Below, piece after piece: positions 1 through 7,466 of a DNA stretch of 50,175 nucleotides. The stretch comes from Methanobacteriota archaeon (GTDB taxonomy: Bacteria > Myxococcota > UBA727 > JABDBI01). The stretch covers positions 2,445 through 52,619 of the forward strand of contig JABDBI010000011.1 of the NCBI GenBank assembly GCA_013288705.1, read 5' to 3'. The translations under genes and the position numbers were made by a program. A model generated the notes under the pieces. It was not told the DNA's origin. It worked only from the letters and a program-made list of their open reading frames with translations, and ran no database searches. How positions within the stretch are numbered: the stretch's first letter is position 1; the number at the start of each line of letters is the position of its first letter.

Positions 1-377
1 CTCATCAGCTTAATGAGAATGTTGAGCGCCATTATGGAGATCTGCAGGGGCTCAACAAAGATGAAATGCGCCAGAAGTTTGGCATTGCACAAGTGGAGCT
101 GTGGCGAAGGAGCTATGACGTTGCTCCTCCCAGTGGCGAGAGCCTGAAGGATACCTGCCAGCGGGTTTGGCCCTATTGGAGAGAGAAAATATTGCCATGC
201 CTGTTGGCCGGGCAAAATGTGCTGATTGTCGCCCATGGTAATTCTTTGCGTGCCTTGATCAAAGAGCTCGAGAAACTCGGAGATGCAGAGATTGTGAAAG
301 TCGAGATACCCACGGGCATTCCGATTGTGTATGAGCTAGATAGCCAGGGAACCGTCCAGAGCAAAACCACTTTGTAG
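1..377 (+). CDS. gpmA: 2,3-bisphosphoglycerate-dependent phosphoglycerate mutase, short form (5' partial)
   Basis: Interconverts 3- and 2-phosphoglycerate in glycolysis/gluconeogenesis in the cytosol. The reading frame is open from base 3 to the stop at 375-377, so the N-terminal part with the phospho-histidine (RHG) lies outside the window. Visible family motifs are [40 protein letters not shown] (second catalytic His) and the C-terminal [10 protein letters not shown]. Between WRRSYD and GESL the loop is only a few residues long, whereas E. coli GpmA has about 25 more residues there. This matches the short (~206 aa) dPGM type known from alphaproteobacteria. It ends 15 bases before clpP, so the two may be co-transcribed. 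Identity is secure; only the start is missing. Confidence 0.93.
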   Translation, partial: HQLNENVERHYGDLQGLNKDEMRQKFGIAQVELWRRSYDVAPPSGESLKDTCQRVWPYWREKILPCLLAGQNVLIVAHGNSLRALIKELEKLGDAEIVKVEIPTGIPIVYELDSQGTVQSKTTL

Positions 378-392
378 CAATGAGGGAGCCAT

Positions 393-1013
393 ATGACTTA
401 CTTTCCACCGACCGTTATCGAGCAAACACCCCGAGGGGAAAGAGCCTACGACATTTGGTCGAGGCTGTTGAAAGATCGGATTGTTTTCGTCGGGACGGCA
501 ATTGATGACCATATCGCTAACTCTGTGGTTGCGCAGCTCTTGTTTTTAGAGAGCGAAGATGCCGAGAAAGACATCACCATGTATATCAACTCGCCGGGTG
601 GTTCTGTCACGGCTGGATTGGCGATATATGACGCTATGCTCTACGTGAAGTGTGATGTCTCGACAGTTTGTGTTGGGCAGTCTGCTTCCATGGGCGCAGT
701 GCTTCTCGCTGCCGGCGCCAAGGGCAAGCGCTATGTGTTGCCGCACAGTCGTATCATGATTCACCAACCTCTCGGTGGTGCTCAGGGGCAGGCTACCGAT
801 ATTGAAATCCAAGCGCGCGAGATTATTAAAATCAAGAAACTCATCAACGATATTCTTGTTCGCCATACCGGGCGGCCGCTCAAACAAATTGAACGCGATT
901 CCGATCGGGATTTTTATCTGAGCGCAGAAGAAGCGATCGAATATGGTATCGTCGACAAAATTGTTACCAGGCATGATGCCAAACAGGCGCCGAATAAGCC
1001 GGAGCAGGTTTAG
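393..1013 (+). CDS. clpP: ATP-dependent Clp protease proteolytic subunit ClpP
   Basis: Serine peptidase subunit that forms the double-heptamer proteolytic chamber capped by ClpX. The 206-residue length is typical. The catalytic triad is visible: Ser99 in GQSASMGA, His124 in IMIHQPLGG and Asp173 in the IERDSDRD segment. The oligomerisation and substrate-handle motif [13 protein letters not shown] follows the His. The start ATG has a purine-rich ribosome site (GAGGGAG) a few bases upstream. clpX follows 11 bases after the stop, the classic clpP-clpX operon order, with gpmA just upstream. Nothing is missing from the protein. Confidence 0.98.
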   Translation: MTYFPPTVIEQTPRGERAYDIWSRLLKDRIVFVGTAIDDHIANSVVAQLLFLESEDAEKDITMYINSPGGSVTAGLAIYDAMLYVKCDVSTVCVGQSASMGAVLLAAGAKGKRYVLPHSRIMIHQPLGGAQGQATDIEIQAREIIKIKKLINDILVRHTGRPLKQIERDSDRDFYLSAEEAIEYGIVDKIVTRHDAKQAPNKPEQV

Positions 1014-1024
1014 GGGAAAAAGCG

Positions 1025-2269
1025 GTGGTTTTGAGAAAAGATGGCACGGCGTTTATGTGCTCTTTTTGTGGGAAATCGCAAAAAGAAGTGAAGAAGCTTG
1101 TTGCAGGTCCACAAGTTTTTATCTGCGAAGAGTGTATTGCGCTGTGCAATGATATTATTGCCGATGAAGTCACGAAAGACACGGCTGAGATCGAAGCGCC
1201 AAAACTTCTTCGGCCATTTGAAATCAAGGCGATTTTGGATCAGTACGTCATTGGCCAAGAAAAAGCTAAAAAAGTACTATCTGTCGCCGTGCATAACCAC
1301 TACAAACGTATTTTTAGCCAGGTAGACACCACCGATGTTGAGCTGCAGAAGAGCAATATTTTGCTCATTGGCCCAACGGGATCAGGAAAGACCCTCCTTG
1401 CACAGACACTAGCACGCATATTGCGCGTGCCTTTTACCATGGCAGACGCCACGAGCCTAACTGAAGCTGGCTACGTCGGTGAAGATGTGGAGAACATGAT
1501 TGCCAACTTGCTGCACGCAGCCGATGGCGACATTCAGCGAGCGCAACGCGGCATCGTTTATATCGATGAAATCGACAAAATCGCACGCAAAGGTGAAAAT
1601 CCCAGCATTACGCGTGATGTCTCGGGTGAGGGTGTGCAGCAGGCATTACTCAAACTGGTTGAAGGCACCAGTTGTAGCGTGCCGCCGAAGGGTGGACGCA
1701 AGCATCCGCAGCAAGAGTTTTTACACGTCGATACTTCGCAAATTCTTTTCATTTGTGGCGGCGCCTTTTCTGGTCTCGAGCGTATTATCGAGGAGCGCGT
1801 TGGTCAAAAAGTTCTTGGCTTTGGTGCCAATGTCAAGGGCAAGTCGAGCAAGAAGCCTGGTGAAATGCTTGCAGAAGTGCAGCCTCAGGATTTGCTTCGC
1901 TTTGGGCTGATTCCAGAATTCGTTGGGCGCTTACCGGTGCTTGCTACGTTAGATGGATTGACAGAAGAAACATTGGTGCAAATTTTGACCGAGCCCAAAA
2001 ATGCGTTATCCAAACAGTATCGACGTTTGCTCGAAATGGATGGCGTCGCTTTGCGTTTTACCGATGACGCATTAACGACGGTGGCCAAAGAAGCCTTGAA
2101 ACGAAAGACCGGCGCGCGTGGTCTTAGAAGCATTTTGGAGAGCGCGATGCTCGACATCATGTATGATGCGCCGAGCAACAAAGATGTGCGGGAAATCATT
2201 TTGAATGAGCGCACAGTGCTTAAACAAGAGTCGCCCCTCTTTGTGTTACAAACCGGAGAGAGTGCTTAA
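1025..2269 (+). CDS. clpX: ATP-dependent Clp protease ATP-binding subunit ClpX
   Basis: AAA+ unfoldase that recognises tagged substrates and feeds them into ClpP. The N-terminal C4 zinc-binding domain has Cys12, Cys15, Cys34 and Cys37. Walker A GPTGSGKT lies at 116-123, the pore loop GYVGED near 150, Walker B (IVYIDEID) near 180, and the sensor/C-terminal [14 protein letters not shown] helix region near 350. The GTG at 1025 is chosen because a GGGG ribosome site sits 7 bases upstream. An ATG ten codons later, directly before the first Cys pair, is a weaker alternative. Length (414 aa) is normal. No strong hairpin terminator follows the stop. Confidence 0.98.
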   Translation: MVLRKDGTAFMCSFCGKSQKEVKKLVAGPQVFICEECIALCNDIIADEVTKDTAEIEAPKLLRPFEIKAILDQYVIGQEKAKKVLSVAVHNHYKRIFSQVDTTDVELQKSNILLIGPTGSGKTLLAQTLARILRVPFTMADATSLTEAGYVGEDVENMIANLLHAADGDIQRAQRGIVYIDEIDKIARKGENPSITRDVSGEGVQQALLKLVEGTSCSVPPKGGRKHPQQEFLHVDTSQILFICGGAFSGLERIIEERVGQKVLGFGANVKGKSSKKPGEMLAEVQPQDLLRFGLIPEFVGRLPVLATLDGLTEETLVQILTEPKNALSKQYRRLLEMDGVALRFTDDALTTVAKEALKRKTGARGLRSILESAMLDIMYDAPSNKDVREIILNERTVLKQESPLFVLQTGESA

Positions 2270-2297
2270 ACACTCAAGGGAAAAAAAATCCTTCTCC

Positions 2298-2327
2298 TTG
2301 ACGCGCAGATTTTGTTTCCGCTAGCAT
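2298..2327 (+). promoter_or_regulatory. Candidate sigma70-type promoter giving a leaderless transcript
   Basis: A TTGACG box (2298-2303) and a TAGCAT box (2322-2327) are separated by 18 bases. The expected transcription start is about position 2334, the first base of the following small gene's ATG. That gene has no ribosome-binding site, so the arrangement would give a leaderless mRNA. The -35 matches 5 of 6 consensus bases and the -10 matches 4 of 6. This is a pattern match only. Confidence 0.4.
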
Positions 2328-2333
2328 GTTCTG

Positions 2334-2471
2334 ATGGATAGCACAACACAACTCAAGGTTGAGCCTGCGAAAGACTGGGAAACGCCTACACTGGTAGAAC
2401 TGGATATTGAAAACACACAATCCGGGACAAGTGGAATTATTGAAACCCAAAGCGGCAATTTCGTTTCCTAA
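2334..2471 (+). CDS. Putative lasso peptide precursor (45 aa)
   Basis: A 45-codon ORF closed by a stop codon just upstream (2322-2324) and TAA at 2469-2471. Residues 15-29 (WETPTLVELDIENTQ) match the leader signature of paeninodin-type lasso precursors. They have an aromatic-x-x-Pro-x-Leu recognition motif, an L-D-(I/V) segment, and Thr28 at position -2, ten residues after the Pro. The predicted core, residues 30-45, is SGTSGIIETQSGNFVS. Ser at position 1 and Glu at position 8 would allow an 8-residue macrolactam ring, leaving an 8-residue tail that ends in Ser. Cores starting with Ser are rarer than Gly. A lasso-cyclase-like gene lies 0.5 kb away on the other strand, but no B (leader-binding/peptidase) gene is in the window. 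The family assignment is inference from motif spacing and context. Confidence 0.62.
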   Translation: MDSTTQLKVEPAKDWETPTLVELDIENTQSGTSGIIETQSGNFVS

Positions 2472-2487
2472 GAGGGGTAAAGTGCAT

Positions 2488-2970
2488 ATGCGACAGATTG
2501 TGTTTTCGTTACTTGTATTTTTTCTCTCGCCACTCGTGTTTGGGAATGAAGAACATGACGATCCTGGTTTTCGCTATTTTACACCAAGTGATAGAGAGAG
2601 AGCACAAAATGGTACAACCGTTTACAGCGTCCAATTTGGAACTGGCGGAACCGGTGGCCCGGGCACGTATTTCGTAAGTTTTCTCTCCTTTACAGATACC
2701 GGCTGCACGACGTCAGCGTTTTCTACTTTCACCGTTGGTGGTGCCACCACTCCATCATCAGGCGTAACCTACTCGCTCTCGGGAACTGGGTTGTACAGCT
2801 ATTACATCGGAAATGGTAAATCGACGAGTCAGGTCGCTTCAGTACAGAGCTTCCAATTGCAAGACCGCCTCCATCTCGGCACCGTCGGAGCGTGCATCAC
2901 CCTGACCTGCACTACCTTGGATTGCAGCTACGCAAGCGGCACCGTAGGAACGTTAACGCTCAATCAATAA
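2488..2970 (+). CDS. Small secreted Gly/Ser/Thr-rich protein of unknown function
   Basis: 160 residues when started at the ATG at 2488, which has AGAGGGG about 10 bases upstream. An in-frame start at 2407 would overlap the precursor gene and hide the signal peptide. The N terminus MRQIVFSLLVFFLSPLVFG is a clear Sec signal peptide with likely cleavage near VFG-NEE. The mature part is rich in Gly, Ser, Thr and aromatic residues and has four cysteines (one near GC-TTSAF, three in the ACITLTC-TTLDC stretch), suggesting a disulfide-bonded beta-rich fold. It begins 16 bases after the putative lasso precursor and is probably co-transcribed with it. The 3' end overlaps the convergent cyclase-like gene by 11 bases. 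I do not recognise the family. Immunity, target or unrelated roles are all possible. Confidence 0.7.
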   Translation: MRQIVFSLLVFFLSPLVFGNEEHDDPGFRYFTPSDRERAQNGTTVYSVQFGTGGTGGPGTYFVSFLSFTDTGCTTSAFSTFTVGGATTPSSGVTYSLSGTGLYSYYIGNGKSTSQVASVQSFQLQDRLHLGTVGACITLTCTTLDCSYASGTVGTLTLNQ

Positions 2971-4492
2971 CGCCCGCTAAAGCCCAGTAGTGCTTAAACA
3001 TGTAGGCATCCATCTGGGCAAATAATTGCGCCTGCTCTTCGTTGATTTTTGCAACGTGCTCTGCAAAAGGCAGATCGCGAAAGAGATTGGCCAGCTGGCC
3101 CTCACGATGCATTTTTTTACAAACATGCAAAGTGGCAGGGATAATGCCCCCGCCTTTTTTTCCCTTTTCCCACACCATATTTGGCACCCCATGCTTTGCC
3201 AAGTATTGGCGAAGCAAGTAGCGGCCAACACCATTTCGCCGCTTTTGTTCCCACGGCAACCGGCAATAAAAGTCGACCAATTTGGGATAGAGAAGCGGGT
3301 ATGCATAAGAAAACCCAAGCGTTTTTGCAACGATCGCACTGTACTCGACGCGCATACGCACATGATGACTGCGTGGGCCTTGCAGTAGATCCCATTCAAG
3401 ATGCTGTAAACTCGGGTAGTAGGGAAACATCTGTCTAGGTGGCTTCGCGGCCAATTTATTGAGAGCAGGATGCACATAACGAAGGAGTCGCAAAGTTGTA
3501 CCCAGTATTGTTTTCGCCTGACAGCGCATTTCGTTCCAAGCTTGCCGATGCAAACCATGGCGTAATAGCTGGGGAAAAAACGCCTGCTGGAGTGCATGCC
3601 CCGACACACATTCATCGCCGCCAAAACCTGACAACAATAGTGTATGTCCACCCCGCACCACGGCTTGATGCACATTGTTCGCGAGCATAAAAAACACATA
3701 TGGAGCCGCACCGGCAAATACATGTGCCAATTGGTTGAGCACAGACTCCAAATCGAATCCGTCCTCGGTAACTGCGCGTAAGGGAGCTAGCCCGAGGTGA
3801 TCAATTAAACACTGCGCGAATGCGAGGTCATCTTTCTCATCGCTACCCGCGGGTGCCACATGGCTATACAGTGCGGGATTGATGCCAGCCTGATTGCAAG
3901 CGACCACAATCGTCGATGAATCAAGTCCTCCGCTGAATTCTGCAGCTATCGACGTGACATCACGTGTGCAGGTCTCTATCGCCTCTTGCAACAGTTCGGC
4001 AAAGTGCTCGATATAGCCATTATCGTTCTTGTACAAAATACGAGACGCTTCCGGATCAATTTGCCAAAACGGCTTGCTCACAATTCGATCATTCGCAACG
4101 GTCAGCGCATGGCCTGGTTCAACGCGAAAAATCCCCTCGTAATAAGTTTCGTTACTATACTGCGTCCAGTTTGTGCCCTGCCAAGGGAGAAGTTCGATCA
4201 GAATACGCGGTATGTTTGGCGACGGGTGCTTTGGCAAATGCTGAATGATGGCAGGTATCGTCGAGCCGAAAATGAACTGCCGATTCTGATAGCTATAATA
4301 GAACGGCTCTTGGCCAAAATGATCTCGCCAAGCACGAATGGTGCCGCTTTTTTCATTCCTCGTCACATAGGCAAAGGGCCGATGGTGATCGCACCAATTA
4401 GCGGGAACAGTTGTTGGGTAAACTCCCACACCATAGGTGGGTTCTTGACACGATGCTATCTTGGGCCAATTGCTGGCATTGACGAGCGACAC
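2960..4492 (-). CDS. Asparagine-synthetase-like protein, lasso-cyclase type
   Basis: 510 residues. The C-terminal half has the ATP-pyrophosphatase loop SGGLDSS (187-193) and SGFGGDE (288-294), so it should adenylate a carboxylate. The N-terminal ~140 residues keep the glutaminase fold (WRDHFGQEPFYY, FRVEPGHAL) but the protein does not begin with the catalytic Met-Cys of true AsnB. It therefore cannot hydrolyse glutamine in the usual way. That combination is characteristic of lasso peptide C proteins, which adenylate the Asp/Glu side chain before ring closure. The GTG start lies 3 bases after the DUF423 stop, with AGAG upstream, so it is translationally linked to rsgA-DUF423. An uncharacterised amidotransferase-like ligase is the main alternative. 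Confidence 0.72.
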   Translation of the reverse strand: MSLVNASNWPKIASCQEPTYGVGVYPTTVPANWCDHHRPFAYVTRNEKSGTIRAWRDHFGQEPFYYSYQNRQFIFGSTIPAIIQHLPKHPSPNIPRILIELLPWQGTNWTQYSNETYYEGIFRVEPGHALTVANDRIVSKPFWQIDPEASRILYKNDNGYIEHFAELLQEAIETCTRDVTSIAAEFSGGLDSSTIVVACNQAGINPALYSHVAPAGSDEKDDLAFAQCLIDHLGLAPLRAVTEDGFDLESVLNQLAHVFAGAAPYVFFMLANNVHQAVVRGGHTLLLSGFGGDECVSGHALQQAFFPQLLRHGLHRQAWNEMRCQAKTILGTTLRLLRYVHPALNKLAAKPPRQMFPYYPSLQHLEWDLLQGPRSHHVRMRVEYSAIVAKTLGFSYAYPLLYPKLVDFYCRLPWEQKRRNGVGRYLLRQYLAKHGVPNMVWEKGKKGGGIIPATLHVCKKMHREGQLANLFRDLPFAEHVAKINEEQAQLFAQMDAYMFKHYWALAGVID

Positions 4493-4495
4493 GGG

Positions 4496-4828
4496 TCATC
4501 TCTTTAAGAGCAAGCACAGCCACGCTAACATGAATGAAACCCCACCATAAGGAGCCGCACGACCGATCCCCGGCATACCTGTTAAGATCTTCGCGTAAAG
4601 CGAACCGCAAAACAGGAGAATTCCCAACGTAGCAAAAATCACGCCAAGCTTCGATCCTCTTGAACGTCCCGTGCCAAAAACCGCAATGAGAAGGGCATGC
4701 CAGACCTGGTACTGCACAGCATTTTGCCAAAGAGCCACATCGTGACTGAGCCCATGTGCACCGTAAGCGCCAAGCACAATGGCCGAACATCCAAACAAGC
4801 CCGACAATACAAATGGCCACCTTGTCAT
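4496..4828 (-). CDS. DUF423 (YgdD/TMEM256-type) small membrane protein
   Basis: 110 residues, almost entirely hydrophobic, with about four membrane spans. The family-typical motif is GAYGAHGL near residue 20, followed by WQNAVQYQVWHALLI, the central helix, and a C-terminal APYGGVSFMLAW. The start ATG (4826-4828) overlaps the rsgA stop as ATGA, indicating translational coupling. An upstream in-frame extension would run into rsgA and is not needed. The molecular function of the family is not established. It lacks any Cys-His-Asp protease motif, so it is not a candidate for the missing lasso leader peptidase. Confidence 0.9.
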   Translation of the reverse strand: MTRWPFVLSGLFGCSAIVLGAYGAHGLSHDVALWQNAVQYQVWHALLIAVFGTGRSRGSKLGVIFATLGILLFCGSLYAKILTGMPGIGRAAPYGGVSFMLAWLCLLLKR

Positions 4829-5802
4829 CGCGACTCTCCCTTCACTTGTTGCAAGAGTGCCAAATAGCTTGCGTAACGCTCCGGATTGATTTTTCCCGTA
4901 GCGACGGCTTCTTTGATGACACAACCGGGTTCGGTTTCGTGCAAACAGTTATGGAAGCGACAAGGCTTTGCAAGAGCGTCTTCAAATCCGACAAAATACG
5001 ACGCGACGTCAAGCGGCGCAAAAGCCACGGGCTTAAAATCTCGAAGTCCCGGCGTATCAATCAGCTCTCCGCCAGCGGGCAAATGGTGAAGCGTAGAAGC
5101 GCTTGTTGTGTGACGTCCGTGACTCCTGTTCCCTTTGGCACTGTCCGTCGCTAAGTTCGCCGCAGGCAAAAGCGCGTTCATTAAGCTGCTCTTACCAACC
5201 CCTGAAACACCCATCAAAACAGTGCGTCCACGACGAGCAATCAATTGTTCTAAATCCACCAAGCCATCCTTGCTTTTTCCACTCACACATAAAATCTCTA
5301 TTTGGCTCCCATAAAGATGATTAAGCTCGTCGTGAATGACAGAAAAATCAGGCAAATCGCACTTGTTTACAACAATAACCGCAGCGATTTTTTCTTTTTG
5401 GATCGCAACAAGCGCCTGGTCCAAAAATGTTTGCGGTGTTTTTGGATGGGCTGCAACTACAATCGCCGCAAGGTCAATATTCGCCGCCAACACTTGCTCT
5501 TTGGCAAAAGACGTCTGACGTGCCAACTGATTTCGCCGTGGCAAGCGCTCTAACCTATTGTCTTTGATGATAATTTGATCGCCGACCACGTGGCCAGAAT
5601 TGCGCGCCACGGAAAACATGAACCGCTCATGCAGCGCATTTTCTATGAGAACCTTTACACCAAGATGGGAAACAATTGTGGCGTTGATGTCGATTTTCCG
5701 GCATTTGTAGTTGACGAGTGATTGCTTATCGGACAACACAATATAGGAGGTTCTAACGATTTGCCAGTTAATAAGCAAGTGTGAGAATCTAAAAGAGTGC
5801 AA
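4825..5802 (-). CDS. rsgA: Ribosome small-subunit-dependent GTPase RsgA
   Basis: Circularly permuted GTPase that checks late 30S subunit assembly. Motifs run in permuted order: G4 NKCD (146-149), G5-like VSG (173-175), G1 GVSGVGKSS (198-206), G3 DTPG (249-252), then a zinc-binding tail with Cys281, His284/Cys286, His288 and Cys294. An OB-fold N terminus covers about residues 38-90. The 5' end is uncertain. No ATG lies before residue 62, and the possible starts are TTG at 5802, TTG at 5778, GTG at 5739 or TTG at 5736, none with a clear ribosome site. The OB domain fits a start near 5739. It leads an operon with DUF423 and the cyclase-like gene. Confidence 0.93.
   Translation of the reverse strand: MHSFRFSHLLINWQIVRTSYIVLSDKQSLVNYKCRKIDINATIVSHLGVKVLIENALHERFMFSVARNSGHVVGDQIIIKDNRLERLPRRNQLARQTSFAKEQVLAANIDLAAIVVAAHPKTPQTFLDQALVAIQKEKIAAVIVVNKCDLPDFSVIHDELNHLYGSQIEILCVSGKSKDGLVDLEQLIARRGRTVLMGVSGVGKSSLMNALLPAANLATDSAKGNRSHGRHTTSASTLHHLPAGGELIDTPGLRDFKPVAFAPLDVASYFVGFEDALAKPCRFHNCLHETEPGCVIKEAVATGKINPERYASYLALLQQVKGESR
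5761..5788 (+). promoter_or_regulatory. Candidate promoter of the HU gene
   Basis: TTGCCA (5761-5766), a 16-base spacer and GAGAAT (5783-5788) precede the HU start by about 40 bases. The match is 5/6 and 4/6 to sigma70 consensus. The boxes lie inside the possible 5' extension of the divergent rsgA. Pattern match only. Confidence 0.33.
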
Positions 5803-5828
5803 AGAAACTTATCGTGGAGGAATTGAAC

Positions 5829-6101
5829 ATGACAAAAACAGAACTCGTTGATCACGTTTGCAAAAGCCATTCAGGTTTGACCAAAAAGTCCGGCGCCGAA
5901 ATTGTCGACGCTATCTTTGAGGCCGTGCAAGCAAGCATCAAAAGCAAAGAAAAGTTTTCCTATCCAGGCTTTGGTACGTTCGTTGTGCGTTCGCGTAAAG
6001 CCCGCACTGGCCGCGATCCACGCACGGGCGCCGAGATTAAAATCAAGGCTTCCCGCACAGTGGGTTTCCGTCCAGCACGCGCTTTCAAAGACATGCTATA
6101 A
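5829..6101 (+). CDS. HU-family DNA-binding protein
   Basis: 90-residue nucleoid protein of the HU/IHF family that bends DNA as a dimer. The N-terminal helices read MTKTELVDHVCKSHSGLTKK. The body contains FSYPGFGTFVVRSRKART, and the beta-arm motif GRDPRTGAEIKI carries the intercalating Pro. The C terminus is the usual VGFRPARAFKDML. The ATG at 5829 is preferred because GGAGG lies 8 bases upstream; an in-frame codon at 5814 is too close to that site. It is monocistronic, with an intrinsic terminator after the stop. Cys11 is unusual but not informative. Confidence 0.96.
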   Translation: MTKTELVDHVCKSHSGLTKKSGAEIVDAIFEAVQASIKSKEKFSYPGFGTFVVRSRKARTGRDPRTGAEIKIKASRTVGFRPARAFKDML

Positions 6102-6123
6102 CGCATTAACTTATGCTGAAAGC

Positions 6124-6157
6124 AAAAATGGCCACTCTCACGAGGGGCCATTTTTTT
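6124..6157. terminator. Bidirectional intrinsic terminator between HU and tRNA-Val
   Basis: An A-run leads into ATGGCC (6128-6133), a loop, then GGCCAT (6146-6151) and a run of seven T. Read from the + strand it terminates HU. Read from the - strand the complementary T-run follows the same hairpin directly after the tRNA 3' CCA, so it can end both transcripts. Confidence 0.85.
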
Positions 6158-6232
6158 GGTGGTCCCGACAGGACTCGAACCTGTGACCTCCACCTTGTAA
6201 GGGTGGCACTCTACCAACTGAGTTACAGGACC
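6157..6232 (-). tRNA. tRNA-Val (anticodon UAC)
   Basis: A 76-base cloverleaf on the minus strand. The acceptor stem GGTCCTG pairs with CGGGACC (one G-U pair), the D arm contains AGTTGGTAGA, and the anticodon stem CCACC/GGTGG encloses loop CTTACAA, giving anticodon UAC (Val). The T arm is ACAGG-TTCGAGT-CCTGT, followed by discriminator A and an encoded CCA. It lies convergent to HU, with the shared terminator directly at its 3' end. Confidence 0.95.
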
Positions 6233-6290
6233 CAAAACATTGGTGTACCATCGCAAAAATTGGCATCTTACACAAGAGGGTTTAGCCGAA

Positions 6291-7466
6291 ATGAGAGATG
6301 AACATGTGATGCTTCGCCAGAGTGTGCGGGATTTTGTCGCCAAAGAGATAGAACCTGGGGCACTCGAGCGCGACCGCCGAGAACATTTTGACCTCCAAGT
6401 ATTTCAAAAAATGGGCAAATTAGGGCTTCTAGGTTTGACCGCTCCTCTCACACACGGTGGTGCTGGTATGGATGCGTTGGCAACCGTGATTGTACATGAA
6501 GAGCTTTCAGCAAGTGACCCGGGACTCTGCCTCGCCTATTTAGCGCATGCGCTTTTATGCGTAAATAACATCGCTGTGAATGCAAGCGATGCGCAAAAAG
6601 AACGGTTTTTGCCGCCTCTTTGCTCCGGCAAGTGGGTTGGCGCCATGGGGCTTTCGGAGCCCGAGGTTGGAACGGATGCACTCAACATGAAGACTTTTGC
6701 CAAACGAGACGCGCAAGGCAATTACGTTATTAATGGGCGCAAAATGTGGATTACCAATGGCGCCATCGACGACAAAAAAACACCTGGCGATTGTATTTAT
6801 CTCTATGCCAAAACGGGCGAGAAAAATGGGCGCCCGGAAATCTCGACTTTCTTGATTGAAAAGGGTTTTAAGGGCTTCTTTGTTGGGCAGAATATTCACG
6901 GCAAAACAGGGATGCGTGCGTCAATTACGGCGGAACTGATCTTTGAAGATTGTCACGTGCCTGCACAAAATCGCGTCGGTGAAGAGGGAGATTCGCTTAC
7001 GCATATGATGCGCAATCTCGAAATCGAACGCCTGGGGCTTGCTGCCATGAGCCTTGGTATCGCGAGACGATCGATTGACGTGATGGTTCGCTACGCAAAT
7101 GAACGCAAAGCCTTTGGTCAGGCGCTTTGTCAGTTCGGCCAGATTCAGGCTTACATCGCTGATAGCTATGCGGAATACAAAGCCTGTCGAGCCTATGTTT
7201 ACGAGACCGCTCGACGTATGGACTTGCATGCTGGCAACAACCGCGTCGACTCGGATGGAGTCAAACTTGTCTGTGCACCCATGGGAAAGCGCGTGGCTGA
7301 CCGCGCCATGCAGGTACTAGGCGGCTATGGCTACGTGAGCGAATATGTCGTGGAGCGCCTCTGGCGCGATGCTAAGCTGTTGGAAATTGGTGGCGGTACC
7401 ATTGAGGCTCATCAGAAGAATATTGCTGGCGATTTGAGCAAGCATCCCAATTGGGTCGCCGCATGA
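6291..7466 (+). CDS. Acyl-CoA dehydrogenase, isovaleryl-CoA dehydrogenase-like
   Basis: FAD flavoprotein that oxidises a short branched acyl-CoA, most likely in leucine degradation. It has the GLSEPEVGTD and KMWITNG FAD/substrate loops and a C-terminal QVLGGYGYVSEYVVERLWRDAK segment. The position where most acyl-CoA dehydrogenases carry the catalytic Glu reads EIGGGT, as in IVD. A Glu is instead available in LEIERLGLAA, matching IVD's relocated base. The ATG at 6291 (391 aa, AGAGGG 10 bases upstream) fits the family length; a TTG at 6240 would add 17 residues. Its stop overlaps the tadA ATG. No other leucine-catabolism gene is nearby, so the exact substrate is inferred. Confidence 0.85.
   Translation: MRDEHVMLRQSVRDFVAKEIEPGALERDRREHFDLQVFQKMGKLGLLGLTAPLTHGGAGMDALATVIVHEELSASDPGLCLAYLAHALLCVNNIAVNASDAQKERFLPPLCSGKWVGAMGLSEPEVGTDALNMKTFAKRDAQGNYVINGRKMWITNGAIDDKKTPGDCIYLYAKTGEKNGRPEISTFLIEKGFKGFFVGQNIHGKTGMRASITAELIFEDCHVPAQNRVGEEGDSLTHMMRNLEIERLGLAAMSLGIARRSIDVMVRYANERKAFGQALCQFGQIQAYIADSYAEYKACRAYVYETARRMDLHAGNNRVDSDGVKLVCAPMGKRVADRAMQVLGGYGYVSEYVVERLWRDAKLLEIGGGTIEAHQKNIAGDLSKHPNWVAA

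Noticed and set aside
546..974. A 142-codon ORF antisense to clpP
   Set aside because: ClpP on the + strand is complete with its catalytic triad; the antisense product has no family features.
2977..3723. A 248-codon minus-strand frame within the cyclase-like gene
   Set aside because: The SGFGGDE motif (about 3611-3631) is in the main frame of 2960-4492, and this alternative frame has many Cys and Trp with no domain pattern; it is a shadow, not a frameshift.
2960..4492. True glutamine-dependent asparagine synthetase
   Set aside because: The N-terminal catalytic Met-Cys is absent and the N-terminal domain is shortened, while the ATP-loop motifs match cyclase-type relatives.
4496..4828. DUF423 gene as the missing lasso leader peptidase
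   Set aside because: It is a four-helix membrane protein with no Cys-His-Asp triad and clear DUF423 motifs.
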